A DNA stretch of 64,000 nt from Arthrobacter sp. Soc17.1.1.1 (GTDB taxonomy: Bacteria > Actinomycetota > Actinomycetes > Actinomycetales > Micrococcaceae), in the NCBI RefSeq assembly GCF_036867195.1, contig NZ_JBAJII010000004.1:40888-104887 (forward strand). The letters run 5' to 3'. The first letter of the stretch is position 1. Each line of letters starts with the position of its first letter. Below, in pieces: positions 50,877 through 58,133 of the stretch. The notes under the pieces were generated by a model, which saw only the letters and a program-made list of their open reading frames with translations, was not told the DNA's origin and did not search any database. The position numbers were made by a program, and so were the translations under genes.

Positions 50877-51311
50877 CTAGTTTTTATAACTGCATAGGAG
50901 TTGCGGCTGGGCATTAACCGGGGCGTCTGTGTTCCACCAACACTTACTGACTCCAGTGACGGCCGCGTGGCTAAATCCACCCCAAGTATCTCCCTGTGCT
51001 CCCCCAGTTGCATATGCTGCGCCGGTCCACCGGTTATACGTTCCACCCCACGCATACGTGGTGTTATAAGGGTTGCTATACCCGACATTCATTTCCCCGC
51101 CCGTAAGGCGACGCTCAGCCGAGGTCTGAACTTTATTTTGGTATACAAACCCAGTGAACCACCTGTAAATCCCAGCGTTCGCGGGCGCACTGGTGAATAG
51201 GGTAATAGCTATAAGAGTTACGGAAATGGCGGCAAAAATCCGCCGCTGTCTCCGAGTAGACCATTTCGTTAATGAAGAATTGGGTGAAGTCTTGCTAATC
51301 AAATTTGACAT
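50877..51311 (-). CDS. Small secreted aromatic/Gly-rich protein
   Basis: A 144-residue protein starting MSNLISKTSPNSSLTKWSTR, with AGGGGGAAC just before the ATG. A long basic n-region, the hydrophobic core IFAAISVTLIAITLF and TSAPANAG predict Sec export. The mature 95 residues (GIYRWFTGFVYQNKVQTSAE, then YSNPYNTTYAWGGTYNRWTG, GGFSHAAVTGVSKCWWNTDA, ending QLLCSYKN) are rich in Tyr/Trp/Gly, with two cysteines. Size and composition suit a bacteriocin or surface peptide, but no family is recognised. It is the first gene of the low-GC exported trio. Confidence 0.6.
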   Translation of the reverse strand: MSNLISKTSPNSSLTKWSTRRQRRIFAAISVTLIAITLFTSAPANAGIYRWFTGFVYQNKVQTSAERRLTGGEMNVGYSNPYNTTYAWGGTYNRWTGAAYATGGAQGDTWGGFSHAAVTGVSKCWWNTDAPVNAQPQLLCSYKN

Positions 51312-51604
51312 TGTTCCCCCTGGTCTTTGGGCAACGTAGGTAAATATACGGTGCTCCAGGATCCTATTTGTGCTGACTTCGTAACTATAGGTCCGTGTTC
51401 GGATGGTCGTCAAGGTTTCGAAATGCTGTTTGTTCTCCGGATTGATAATATGCGGCGGTTACATTAGGGGCGCTCAAGTAATTAGGCAAGAGAAAAGTAC
51501 TTCCCTGCGTATTCGTTACACGATCGTTACTTAGAAGTTCTCGCAAATCAGATTGTCAACTTCATAGGGGCCATGAACGGCAACGAGGGCTATTGTGGCT
51601 CGTC

Positions 51605-51850
51605 TTACTTCAGGTGGGGGTGGATGAGCCCGCTGCCGATAAAAAGCATGCGGAACCGGTAGTTGTCGCGGTTGCGGAATCCTCGCGCGATGCGGTGGTG
51701 GAGTTCGATGAGTCCGTTCACGGCTTCGGTGCCGCCGTTATTCGATCGGTCGGCGTCGAGGTAGGCCAAGAATGCCGCGGGCCAGCGTTTGAGGGTCCGG
51801 CCGAGCCGTGCGACCTTGGGAACCTCGCATGTCGGAAAACAGTCGAGGAT
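51605..51850 (-). pseudogene. ISL3-family transposase C-terminal remnant
   Basis: Reverse-strand translation gives TCEVPKVARLGRTLKRWPAA, then FLAYLDADRSNNGGTEAVNG, then LIELHHRIARGFRNRDNYRF and RMLFIGSGLIHPHLK with a stop at 51605. This is the conserved tail of ISL3 transposases (LGRTLKRW ... TEAINGLIE-x-x-RRIARGFRN-x-xNYRLRML). The rest of the gene is missing; a second ISL3 element begins 74 bp to the right in the opposite direction and probably replaced it. Confidence 0.85.
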
Positions 51851-52042
51851 TCTTTCGGCGATTGTGCTTCCCGGGGCCGGGTTGGGATGGCGCTAAGCTG
51901 CGCGCAACTGTTGGGCCTATGACGGCTCTTCGTAATTGAGAGTGCGGGCGGAGTGGTCAGGGTGGGCGCGTCGGTGGCGGGATAGGCATCGAGGCCTTCC
52001 GATGATGGGAGTTCCTACGCTCGCCATCTGAAAGACCTCGAC

Positions 52043-53376
52043 GTGCTCCACGCTACCTTCGCTGCGCCTGATCTGACGACGTTCTGCCGCCTCGACGAAC
52101 TCGGCCTGATAGCCATCGGACAACACCTGGGACCGGAGCGGGCAGTGATCGAATGCCGTGTCGTTGACGCGGATCCGTGGTGCCGCGGATGCGGGACCGA
52201 AGGCACGCCGCGGGACACCGTCACCAGAAAGCTGGCGCACGAGCCGTTCGGTCACCGACCCACCACGCTGTTGGTGCGGGTGCGCCGCGACCGGTGCGGG
52301 CACTGCGGTCGCACCTGGCGGCAGGACACAAGCCTCGCCGCTGAGCGTCGGGCGAAGATCTCCCGCCGCGGGCTCAGGTGGGCGCTCGAGGCCGTCATGG
52401 TCGACCACCTCACCGTGACCCGGGTCGCGGCCGGACTCGGGGTGTCCTGGCATGCCGCCAACACCGCGGTCCTCGCCGAAGGCAGGCGCCGACTCATCAA
52501 CGACCCGGGCAGGTTCGAGGGGGTGTCCGCGATCGGCGTCGATGAGCACATCTGGCGGCATACCCGCCGCGGCGACAAATACGTCACCGTCATCATCGAT
52601 CTGACGCCGATCCGTGAGGAGACGGGCCCGGCACGCCTACTGGACATGGTCGAGGGCCGCTCCAAGGCCGTGTTCCAGGACTGGCTCCAGAGCCGGCCTC
52701 AGGCGTGGCGGGACGGGGTAGAAGTCGTCGCCATGGATGGGTTCACCGGGTTCAAGACCGCCGCCTCCGAGGAGCTCCCCGACGCGGTCCCGGTCATGGA
52801 CCCCTTCCTCCCCCGCAAGCGGGGGTACCCCCAGTGGTCCGGCTCGCCGGGGACGGGTTGGACCGGTGCCGGCAACGCGTCCAGCAAGCGACCCTCGGGC
52901 ATCGAGGTCGTGCCGGTGATCCGCTGTATCGGGCTCGGCGGACCTTGCACACGGGCGCGGACCTGCTCACCGAGAAGCAGAACACGCGCCTGAGCGCTGT
53001 CTTCGCGACCGAGGAACACGTCGAGGTTGAGGCGACGTGGGGCATCTATCAGCGGATCGTCGCCGCGTACCGGGAACCGAACAAGAAACAAGGAAAGCAA
53101 CTGATGCAAGCCGTCATCGACGCGGTCACCGCAGGCGTCCCGTCCGCACTGGTCGAGATCCGCCGGCTCGGCCGGACCCTGAAACAACGAGCCGCGGACG
53201 TCCTGGCGTTCTTCGACCGCCCGGGCACGTCTAACAGGCCCACAGAAGCGATCAATGGGCGCCTCGAACACCTCCGCGGCTCAGCCTTGGGATTCCGAAA
53301 CCTCACCCACTACATCGCCCGATTACTCCTGGAATCAGGCGGCTTCAGGCCCCGCCTGCACTCCCAATCACGATGA
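52043..53376 (+). pseudogene. ISL3-family transposase disrupted by a palindromic insertion
   Basis: The first frame (to about 52805) has the zinc-finger CRGCGTEGTPRD...CGHCGRTW, HTH LTVTRVAAGLGVSWHAANTA and DDE start IGVDEHIWRHTRRG, ending AVPVMDPF. The rest (VVRLAGDGLDRCRQRVQQAT, LLTEKQNTRLSAVFATEEHV, RPTEAINGRLEHLRGSALGF) is in another frame to 53376. The break coincides with a nested GC-rich palindrome at 52810-52832 that replaces the few codons normally linking PVMDPF to VVRLAG. The gene is therefore probably inactive. Confidence 0.88.
52810..52832. repeat. Nested palindrome inserted in the ISL3 transposase gene
   Basis: CCCCCGC-AA-GCGGGGG (52810-52825) overlaps the palindrome GGGGGTACCCCC (52821-52832). 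The block resembles GC-rich palindromic mini-insertions common in Streptomyces genomes (from memory). It shifts the transposase frame. Confidence 0.65.
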
Positions 53377-53525
53377 GCCGCTTTAGTGGCGTCTTGTCAT
53401 TTCTCACAGGCTAGTTGGAGACCCACCCTTCAGCATTCCCTTATGTACGTACCCTTGTTGTGTTGGTGAATTTCATATCTCTCGGTGACGTCTCTGCAGC
53501 GCGTTACGGTACCGTTCTGCTGGTG

Positions 53526-53807
53526 TCAGAAGCGGGGAAGGGACAGAAGATTGTTGTTCCATTGCTTGTCGGCGTAGGTCCGGAGGTAGGGATTTCCGTT
53601 GTCAGGTTTGATGACGCCGACGCGGACCTGCGAGTTTCCTCGCCCCACATACGCTTTGCCCTTCTTGACGTCAATCCAATCGACGAAGGTTGGCTTGTCA
53701 GTGGTTCCGGTGGCGTTGTCTGCCGGATTGACCCACCTGTACTGGGTTATGTGCTGGTGATCCTCGGGAGTGCCCTCGAGGTGAATCGCTGTGATGATTA
53801 CGGCCAT
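53526..53807 (-). CDS. DUF3892 domain-containing protein
   Basis: A 93-residue protein starting MAVIITAIHLEGTPEDHQHI. The order ITAIHLEG...H-x-HITQYRWVNP...TFVDWIDVKKGKAYVGRGNSQVRVGVI...PYLRTYADKQWNNNLLSLPR is the DUF3892 pattern, a small beta-rich domain common next to defence and restriction genes. Function unknown. It reads in the same direction as the ubiquitin-like module, 204 bp beyond its last gene, so membership is possible but not certain. Bases 53808-54011 contain no gene. Confidence 0.85.
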   Translation of the reverse strand: MAVIITAIHLEGTPEDHQHITQYRWVNPADNATGTTDKPTFVDWIDVKKGKAYVGRGNSQVRVGVIKPDNGNPYLRTYADKQWNNNLLSLPRF

Positions 53808-54011
53808 GAATGCGCTCCTGGGCTGGTGACTGGATTGAGAACTAACGGCTGACCAATGGTGGCCGGCCTCTTCTTTCTTGGAAAATGCTGCGTAGTTTAA
53901 GCTTGCGGTCGTGGTAATTGTGGGCCGAGGACCGGCAAGGGTGGCGAACACGCCTGCACTTGTCGGTGGCTTGATCGTTGAGTGGTGATTAGTCAGTTGA
54001 CCTACATAGGG

Positions 54012-54413
54012 TCAGCCCGATCCTCCCCAGAATCGCTTCCACCAGTTCACGCGTCGCGTCGAAGGTGCTGCCGGCGCCCGATGGTGATCGCTTGTACGGC
54101 GGTCGGCAGCCCGGGCCTTTTCCACCTGGCCAGTATTGAGCTGGGGGTGCCAGTCCACGCTTCCCCGAGTGATGAAGTAGTGGGAGTTACAGGGAAATGC
54201 CGTTGAGGCAATGGAAGGCTTGAGCGATACCTCTCCGTCGTAAATGACTCGCCAGCGCGCCAGGGATAGCTTGTTCGTCACCTCGCGCCCGCAACCGCAG
54301 GGACAGATGTGCCCAGCGAGCGAATAACTCGTAGAAATATAGAGCACACCCGCTTCCATGGGAGTCGGGAAGGATTCTACGAAGCATGCTGTGTAGTGCT
54401 CGGTTCGCGTCAC
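54012..54413 (-). CDS. DUF6527 protein of the ubiquitin-like module
   Basis: A 133-residue protein from a GTG that overlaps the thiF-like stop (GTGA). MEAGVLYISTSYSLAGHICPCGCGREVTNKLSL holds a CPCGCG cluster (37-42). The later WRVIYDGEVSLKPSIAS and FPCNSHYFITRGSVDWHP (Cys75, His78) complete a likely zinc site. This is the DUF6527 pattern known beside multiubiquitin and ThiF genes. The extra Arg/Pro-rich tail (about 95-133) ends with VNWWKRFWGG. The role is unknown; a zinc-dependent partner, possibly a ligase- or peptidase-like factor, is a guess. Confidence 0.85.
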   Translation of the reverse strand: MTRTEHYTACFVESFPTPMEAGVLYISTSYSLAGHICPCGCGREVTNKLSLARWRVIYDGEVSLKPSIASTAFPCNSHYFITRGSVDWHPQLNTGQVEKARAADRRTSDHHRAPAAPSTRRVNWWKRFWGGSG

Positions 54414-55570
54414 TCGAGGTCTCCGTTCCGCACCTCGTTGGAGAACAGCTTGTACACGGTCAGGTTCGACACTTCGTGGGTCGCGTAGAACCCGATGTGG
54501 CGCTTCCAGCGGATGACAGCGAGGACGGCGTTCAGGGCGTTGAGCTCTGCCAGCTGAAGGTTGCTGCTGTAGTCGTCCTCGCCCGGCGGGAGGGCCGGAG
54601 CGGTCGGCAAGGGTGCTTCTTGGCCCGGGAGGTACGCCGCAACCTTCACCATGCCGGTGATCCCGATGTCGGCTTCCCTGAAACTCATGCCGACATCGAT
54701 GAAGGGCACGCCGCGAGCTCGCAGCCACTGCATGATGGTCGGCCGCGTCTCAGCATCTGCGGCTGCCAGGAAGACGAACGTTGCTCCGTCAAGGAGGTCG
54801 AGGTTGTCCGCCGTGAGGGAGACGGGGTGAGCTGTGACGCCGGTGTGCATGCGCGCATACTCTGCGGCGAAGTACTCGGCCTTGTTGGGTTGGGCTGTGA
54901 CCGTTTCGATGGCTGCAGCCCCTGGAGCGCGGTAGGCGTTGTGGGTTTCGAAGCCGTCGCCGTCGATAAGGATAATTCGGTCAACCCAGGTCTTGGCAAC
55001 CTGGTCGAGAATGTAGCTACCCGTACCGCCGACCCCGACGATCGCAATCGTGTGACCGCGGAAGAGGGTGTTGAGCGTAATCAACCCGGCACGGGTCGTG
55101 TTCGTGTCAGGGTAGACGAGCGGCAAGTCGTCCGGCACGACTTGATAAGACCCACCCGGGGTATCTGTAACGGTGGGGTCTACCTGCCAGGCAGCATTGC
55201 GCAGGATGTGGGCGTACTGCCGGATCTTGTCATACACACTCGCGTACAGGCCTGCGGGCGGCTTGAAGGACATCATGAATCCCGCACGCTCCTGCACCCC
55301 GAAGTCGTGCGAGTCCGGACTTCCGAGCACACCACCGTTGTCGTCGCGTGGTTCCTCGCCGGCGAACCAGATCCGGTGGTCGGTTGCATCGGTAATCAAG
55401 CCTTCGACGTTGATGACCGGAAGGACCAGCCGGCCATCATGCCGCAGACCGGACTGCGTCAGGTACGGGATCCGGCGAACAATAAGGTGCCCGTTTTGGA
55501 GGATCATGTCGTACCCATCGGCGACGAGCCTGGCGATGGAGTCCTTAGGATCGATTGGCGGGTTCGACAT
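54410..55570 (-). CDS. E2-like/DUF6791 plus ThiF E1-like adenylyltransferase fusion
   Basis: A 386-residue protein. Residues 1-150 form the DUF6791-type N-terminal domain (IARLVADGYDMILQNGHLIVRRIPYL...GRLVLPVINVEGLIT...GFMMSFKPP). Residues 165-370 are a Rossmann E1/ThiF domain with TIAIVGVGGTGSYILDQVAK (179-185 ATP loop), RIILIDGDGFETHN (Asp203) and later FVFLAAADAETRP. No cysteine occurs anywhere in the chain, so the usual E1/E2 thioester cannot form. The start at 55570 (GGGATGG upstream) overlaps the ubiquitin-like gene by 26 bp; 55585 is the alternative. Adenylation of a ubiquitin-like partner is the likely activity. Confidence 0.87.
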   Translation of the reverse strand: MSNPPIDPKDSIARLVADGYDMILQNGHLIVRRIPYLTQSGLRHDGRLVLPVINVEGLITDATDHRIWFAGEEPRDDNGGVLGSPDSHDFGVQERAGFMMSFKPPAGLYASVYDKIRQYAHILRNAAWQVDPTVTDTPGGSYQVVPDDLPLVYPDTNTTRAGLITLNTLFRGHTIAIVGVGGTGSYILDQVAKTWVDRIILIDGDGFETHNAYRAPGAAAIETVTAQPNKAEYFAAEYARMHTGVTAHPVSLTADNLDLLDGATFVFLAAADAETRPTIMQWLRARGVPFIDVGMSFREADIGITGMVKVAAYLPGQEAPLPTAPALPPGEDDYSSNLQLAELNALNAVLAVIRWKRHIGFYATHEVSNLTVYKLFSNEVRNGDLE

Positions 55571-55799
55571 CGAAGACCATCCCATCCTTCACCACAACGT
55601 CTTTACCCGGACGCAGAGCGTGATCGGCACCCTCTCCACGGCTGTACTCGACCGTTGTACCCGCCGGGTCGTACTGCTGTCCCGGGAAGGCCTTCTCCAG
55701 GACCTGCTCAAACGTGATCTTCTTCCCCGTCCAGGACTGCGGCCTGGTGTTGACGATGATCGTCACCGTCTTAGCCTTCCCTGCTGTCTCTGCGTTCAT
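55545..55799 (-). CDS. Multiubiquitin-domain (ubiquitin-like) protein
   Basis: An 84-residue single beta-grasp protein starting MNAETAGKAKTVTIIVNTRP. VTIIVNTRPQSWTGKKITFEQVLEKAFPG, then TVEYSRGEGADHALRPGKDVVVKDGMVFDVEP fits the Multi_ubiq family (strand, W-x-G/K-I-T/S-F-EQV, then a LRPGxxVxVKDGMxFxV end). It stops NRS without a C-terminal Gly-Gly, as other family members do from memory. AGAGGTAAGAAG precedes the ATG. It is the first gene of the leftward module, coupled to the ThiF-like gene. Confidence 0.87.
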   Translation of the reverse strand: MNAETAGKAKTVTIIVNTRPQSWTGKKITFEQVLEKAFPGQQYDPAGTTVEYSRGEGADHALRPGKDVVVKDGMVFDVEPANRS

Positions 55800-55987
55800 C
55801 TTCTTACCTCTCGCTTGCCGTCACGCAGGTCCCGATTGAACATGCGCACCTTCTACAACGACTGTATCAGTAAAGAATCACTGATGTCCAAGTGACTCAG
55901 ATTTGGTTCCACGCTAGCGTCAATTGAGCGGTAGGCTCGGGGTATGCGACGAACTTTCGATATATGGGCCATGACGTCGAGAACAGC

Positions 55988-56485
55988 ATGACCGGGTCAT
56001 CCGACGCTTCTGGTTCGGAGCAGATTGACCTCGCCCAGCTGGGAGCGTTGCTGCGCGAGCGTCGTGGATCTTTATCGCTTCGGCAAGCCGCCGCCGAGGC
56101 CGGGGTTAGTTTCAGCACGCTTACGCGTGTGGAAGCGGGAGCTCAGCCCGATCTGACGTCTTTCACCCTGTTATGCGGGTGGCTGGGAGTGTCACCAGCC
56201 CAGTTTTTCATGCCCGTAGCCGAACGCCGGGTAACACCAATTGACGAAGTCATCGCGCACCTGTCCGCTGACCCCCGTCTCGGATCTGACGCGGCGTCGA
56301 AGATAGCGAGCGTGCTACGAAATATGTATGACGTCCTCGCAACGACTCCCGCTCAACGCCCCGTAGTTGCCTGCCACTTGAGAGCTGCGTCTGCCCTTCG
56401 CCCTGGGGTTCCCCACCGGCTAAACTCTCTTCTGAGTGCGATGCATGATGGGCTAGCCGAGCGGGTCGCCGCCGGGGAGCTATGA
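55988..56485 (+). CDS. XRE-family HTH regulator
   Basis: A 165-residue protein. LAQLGALLRERRGSLSLRQAAAEAGVSFSTLTRVEAGAQPDLTSFTLLCGWLGVSP (15-70) is a Cro/C1-type HTH. The C-terminal helical part (about 75-165) may contact its partner protease or form dimers. A start at 55964 would add eight residues. Its stop overlaps the ATG of the ImmA/IrrE gene (CTATGAC), indicating coupled expression. It is divergent from the ubiquitin-like module (190-bp gap), so it may control both directions. Confidence 0.87.
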   Translation: MTGSSDASGSEQIDLAQLGALLRERRGSLSLRQAAAEAGVSFSTLTRVEAGAQPDLTSFTLLCGWLGVSPAQFFMPVAERRVTPIDEVIAHLSADPRLGSDAASKIASVLRNMYDVLATTPAQRPVVACHLRAASALRPGVPHRLNSLLSAMHDGLAERVAAGEL

Positions 56486-57030
56486 CACTGAGACGCGGGT
56501 TTAAGGCAGAAGCTGAGCGGGATGCGGTGCGAGTCCGGAAGGAACTTGGGTTAGCCCCCCATGATCATCTCAACCCACGGGATCTTGCGAAGCATCTGGG
56601 CATCGCGGTGATTGATGCTTCCGACCTTGTGGACATTAAAGAGTTAGAGGAACTCGAGCGGCTCCAGGCCTTCGCATTTTCCGCGGCGACGTTCGAGATC
56701 GAAGACCGGTCAATCATTGTCGTCAGCCCACTTCGGAGCCTTGGCCGCCAGAACAGCGACATCGCCCACGAGCTGGCTCACGTGATGCTGAGTCACAATC
56801 TTTCCGAGATCCGCGAAATCGACGGCATGCCGTTCCGGACATGCAAACCCGAAGAAGAAGAGGAAGCGACCGCGTTTGGGGGGACACTCCTCCTCCCCCG
56901 TCCGCTCCTGCTCAGTGCGGCTCGCCGGCAGGCAACCATCGATGACATCTCCCAGCAGTACGACGTGACGGTCGAGATGGCCCGTTTCCGGTACAACTCG
57001 ACAGGAGTTTCAAGGCAATTGCGCAGCTGA
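56482..57030 (+). CDS. ImmA/IrrE family metallo-endopeptidase
   Basis: A 182-residue protein with the zinc-binding HELAH motif at 96-100 (SDIAHELAHVMLSH) and a downstream EEEEATAFGGTLLLP (third-ligand Glu and the A-x-x-FAxxLLxP segment) diagnostic of ImmA/IrrE. These proteases cleave partner XRE repressors or regulators after stress or DNA damage. Overlapping the XRE gene by 4 bp, it forms the usual XRE-ImmA pair. It converges with the restriction gene ending at 57099. Confidence 0.92.
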   Translation: MTLRRGFKAEAERDAVRVRKELGLAPHDHLNPRDLAKHLGIAVIDASDLVDIKELEELERLQAFAFSAATFEIEDRSIIVVSPLRSLGRQNSDIAHELAHVMLSHNLSEIREIDGMPFRTCKPEEEEEATAFGGTLLLPRPLLLSAARRQATIDDISQQYDVTVEMARFRYNSTGVSRQLRS

Positions 57031-57098
57031 TGGCGCTGCACCCGCGGAGCCTCGTAGAGACCTCCGCAGATCCGCCACTAGGCGACGCGGGCCTGATC

Positions 57099-58133
57099 TT
57101 ATTGGGCTTGTTTGCGGCGGAGACGTGCTTCTTTGTGGAGGTTTACGGGTGTTGCATCGAGGACGCGTCGGACCATTTCGGCGATGAAGTGGCCTGGTTG
57201 CAGGTCTGCGGGTACTCGTTCATGCTGGATGATCACTCGGGGTAGCGCCGTCAGGGCGACGTCGACTTCCGTCTGGTCTACCTCTATCTCAAGCTCTACT
57301 TCGGTCTGCTCCCCGATGGGCGTGGTGAGACCGGCCTCTGCGAGGGGGTCTTCCCCGTCGCCGGGGTCGTCACTGCCGTCGTTGACGGCGAGGTGGTCGC
57401 CGTATTCGATGATGATGAGCGAGACCGCGTGATAGGCGTCGTCCTCTCGCCCGAGCTTCTGCAGCAGGTCGATGAGCCATTCGGCTTTGTCGGGTGCTTC
57501 CTGGAAGATCGTGGAGCGTAGCCCGTACACGAACCCGAGGGCCGCGAGGGGGTGGCGCAGACGCAGGTTCTTGGCGTCGCCGTAGGACTCTTCGACCCGG
57601 TTGGCGGCATTCTTGCCGAAACTCGAATCCATCCGCTTCGTGCTGATCAGCAGCTCAGGTCCTGCAACCCAGTTCGACATGACGACGTCGACTTGCTTGA
57701 GGTAGTTCTTGCCCAGAATGTTCGCACTGGACGCCGCGGCACCCGCCGGGGGCGTTGAGGCCCGAAGGCGCTTCCATAAGGCGTCGCGTTCCTTCGCCGT
57801 CACCTTCTCCAGAAGACTGACAATCGGCCCAGGGAGGATCCGCGGTGCTGTGGGGCGGGGCCAGGCGGCGTCGGGGTCGAAACCGGCACGACGCAGCTCA
57901 TAGGACAACCACACGTCCAGGGTCAGCGCGGGAACACCCGTGGTTGTCTCGGCCTCCAGGTACAGGGGCACACCGAGGAGGCGGACCAGCGTGTCATAGT
58001 CAGGCTCATAGGTCAGCGATCCGGCGTCGTTCTTGGTCCACGGGTTGGTGTGGACGCCGTCGGGGGCCGCGTCGGCCACGATGCGGTCGAAGATCGCCCA
58101 GGCTCTGGCTTTGGTCGATGGTTCAGCGGCCAC
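57099..58133 (-). CDS. Putative type II restriction endonuclease
   Basis: A 344-residue protein, 3' partner of an N6-adenine methyltransferase whose end overlaps its start by 11 bp. LKQVDVVMSNWVAGPELLISTKRMDSSFGKNAANRVEESYGDAKNL (146-190) could be a PD-(D/E)xK core with Asp149, a position near Glu160 and Lys166, followed by a helix typical of the fold; the middle residue is atypical. The N-terminal TYEPDYDTLVRLLGVPLYLEAET and the acidic C-terminal region (about 250-290) are not recognised. It does not match the SacI or XamI motif patterns that I recall, so the family and specificity are open. Confidence 0.6.
   Translation of the reverse strand: MAAEPSTKARAWAIFDRIVADAAPDGVHTNPWTKNDAGSLTYEPDYDTLVRLLGVPLYLEAETTTGVPALTLDVWLSYELRRAGFDPDAAWPRPTAPRILPGPIVSLLEKVTAKERDALWKRLRASTPPAGAAASSANILGKNYLKQVDVVMSNWVAGPELLISTKRMDSSFGKNAANRVEESYGDAKNLRLRHPLAALGFVYGLRSTIFQEAPDKAEWLIDLLQKLGREDDAYHAVSLIIIEYGDHLAVNDGSDDPGDGEDPLAEAGLTTPIGEQTEVELEIEVDQTEVDVALTALPRVIIQHERVPADLQPGHFIAEMVRRVLDATPVNLHKEARLRRKQAQ

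Larger units (their letters stand above)
51924..53379 (+). mobile_element. ISL3-family insertion sequence
   Basis: Left end GGCTCTTCGTAATTGAGAGT and right end the complement of GGCTCATCGTGATTGGGAGT, continuing as GC(G/A)GGCGG: inverted repeats of about 28 bp with few mismatches. Total 1456 bp, the usual ISL3 size. The right repeat overlaps the transposase 3' end. No 8-bp target duplication is recognised. It lies between the low-GC secreted cluster and the ubiquitin-like module. Confidence 0.85.

Noticed and set aside
50877..51311. Lactococcin-972-type bacteriocin
   Set aside because: Size and aromatic content are similar, but the conserved family motifs cannot be aligned convincingly.
54386..55717. 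443-residue open frame opposite the ThiF-like gene
   Set aside because: Antisense shadow; the opposite strand shows conserved ThiF motifs and overlapping coupled genes.
57099..58133. Assignment of the restriction gene to the SacI or XamI family
   Set aside because: The opening and core motifs I recall for those families are absent.
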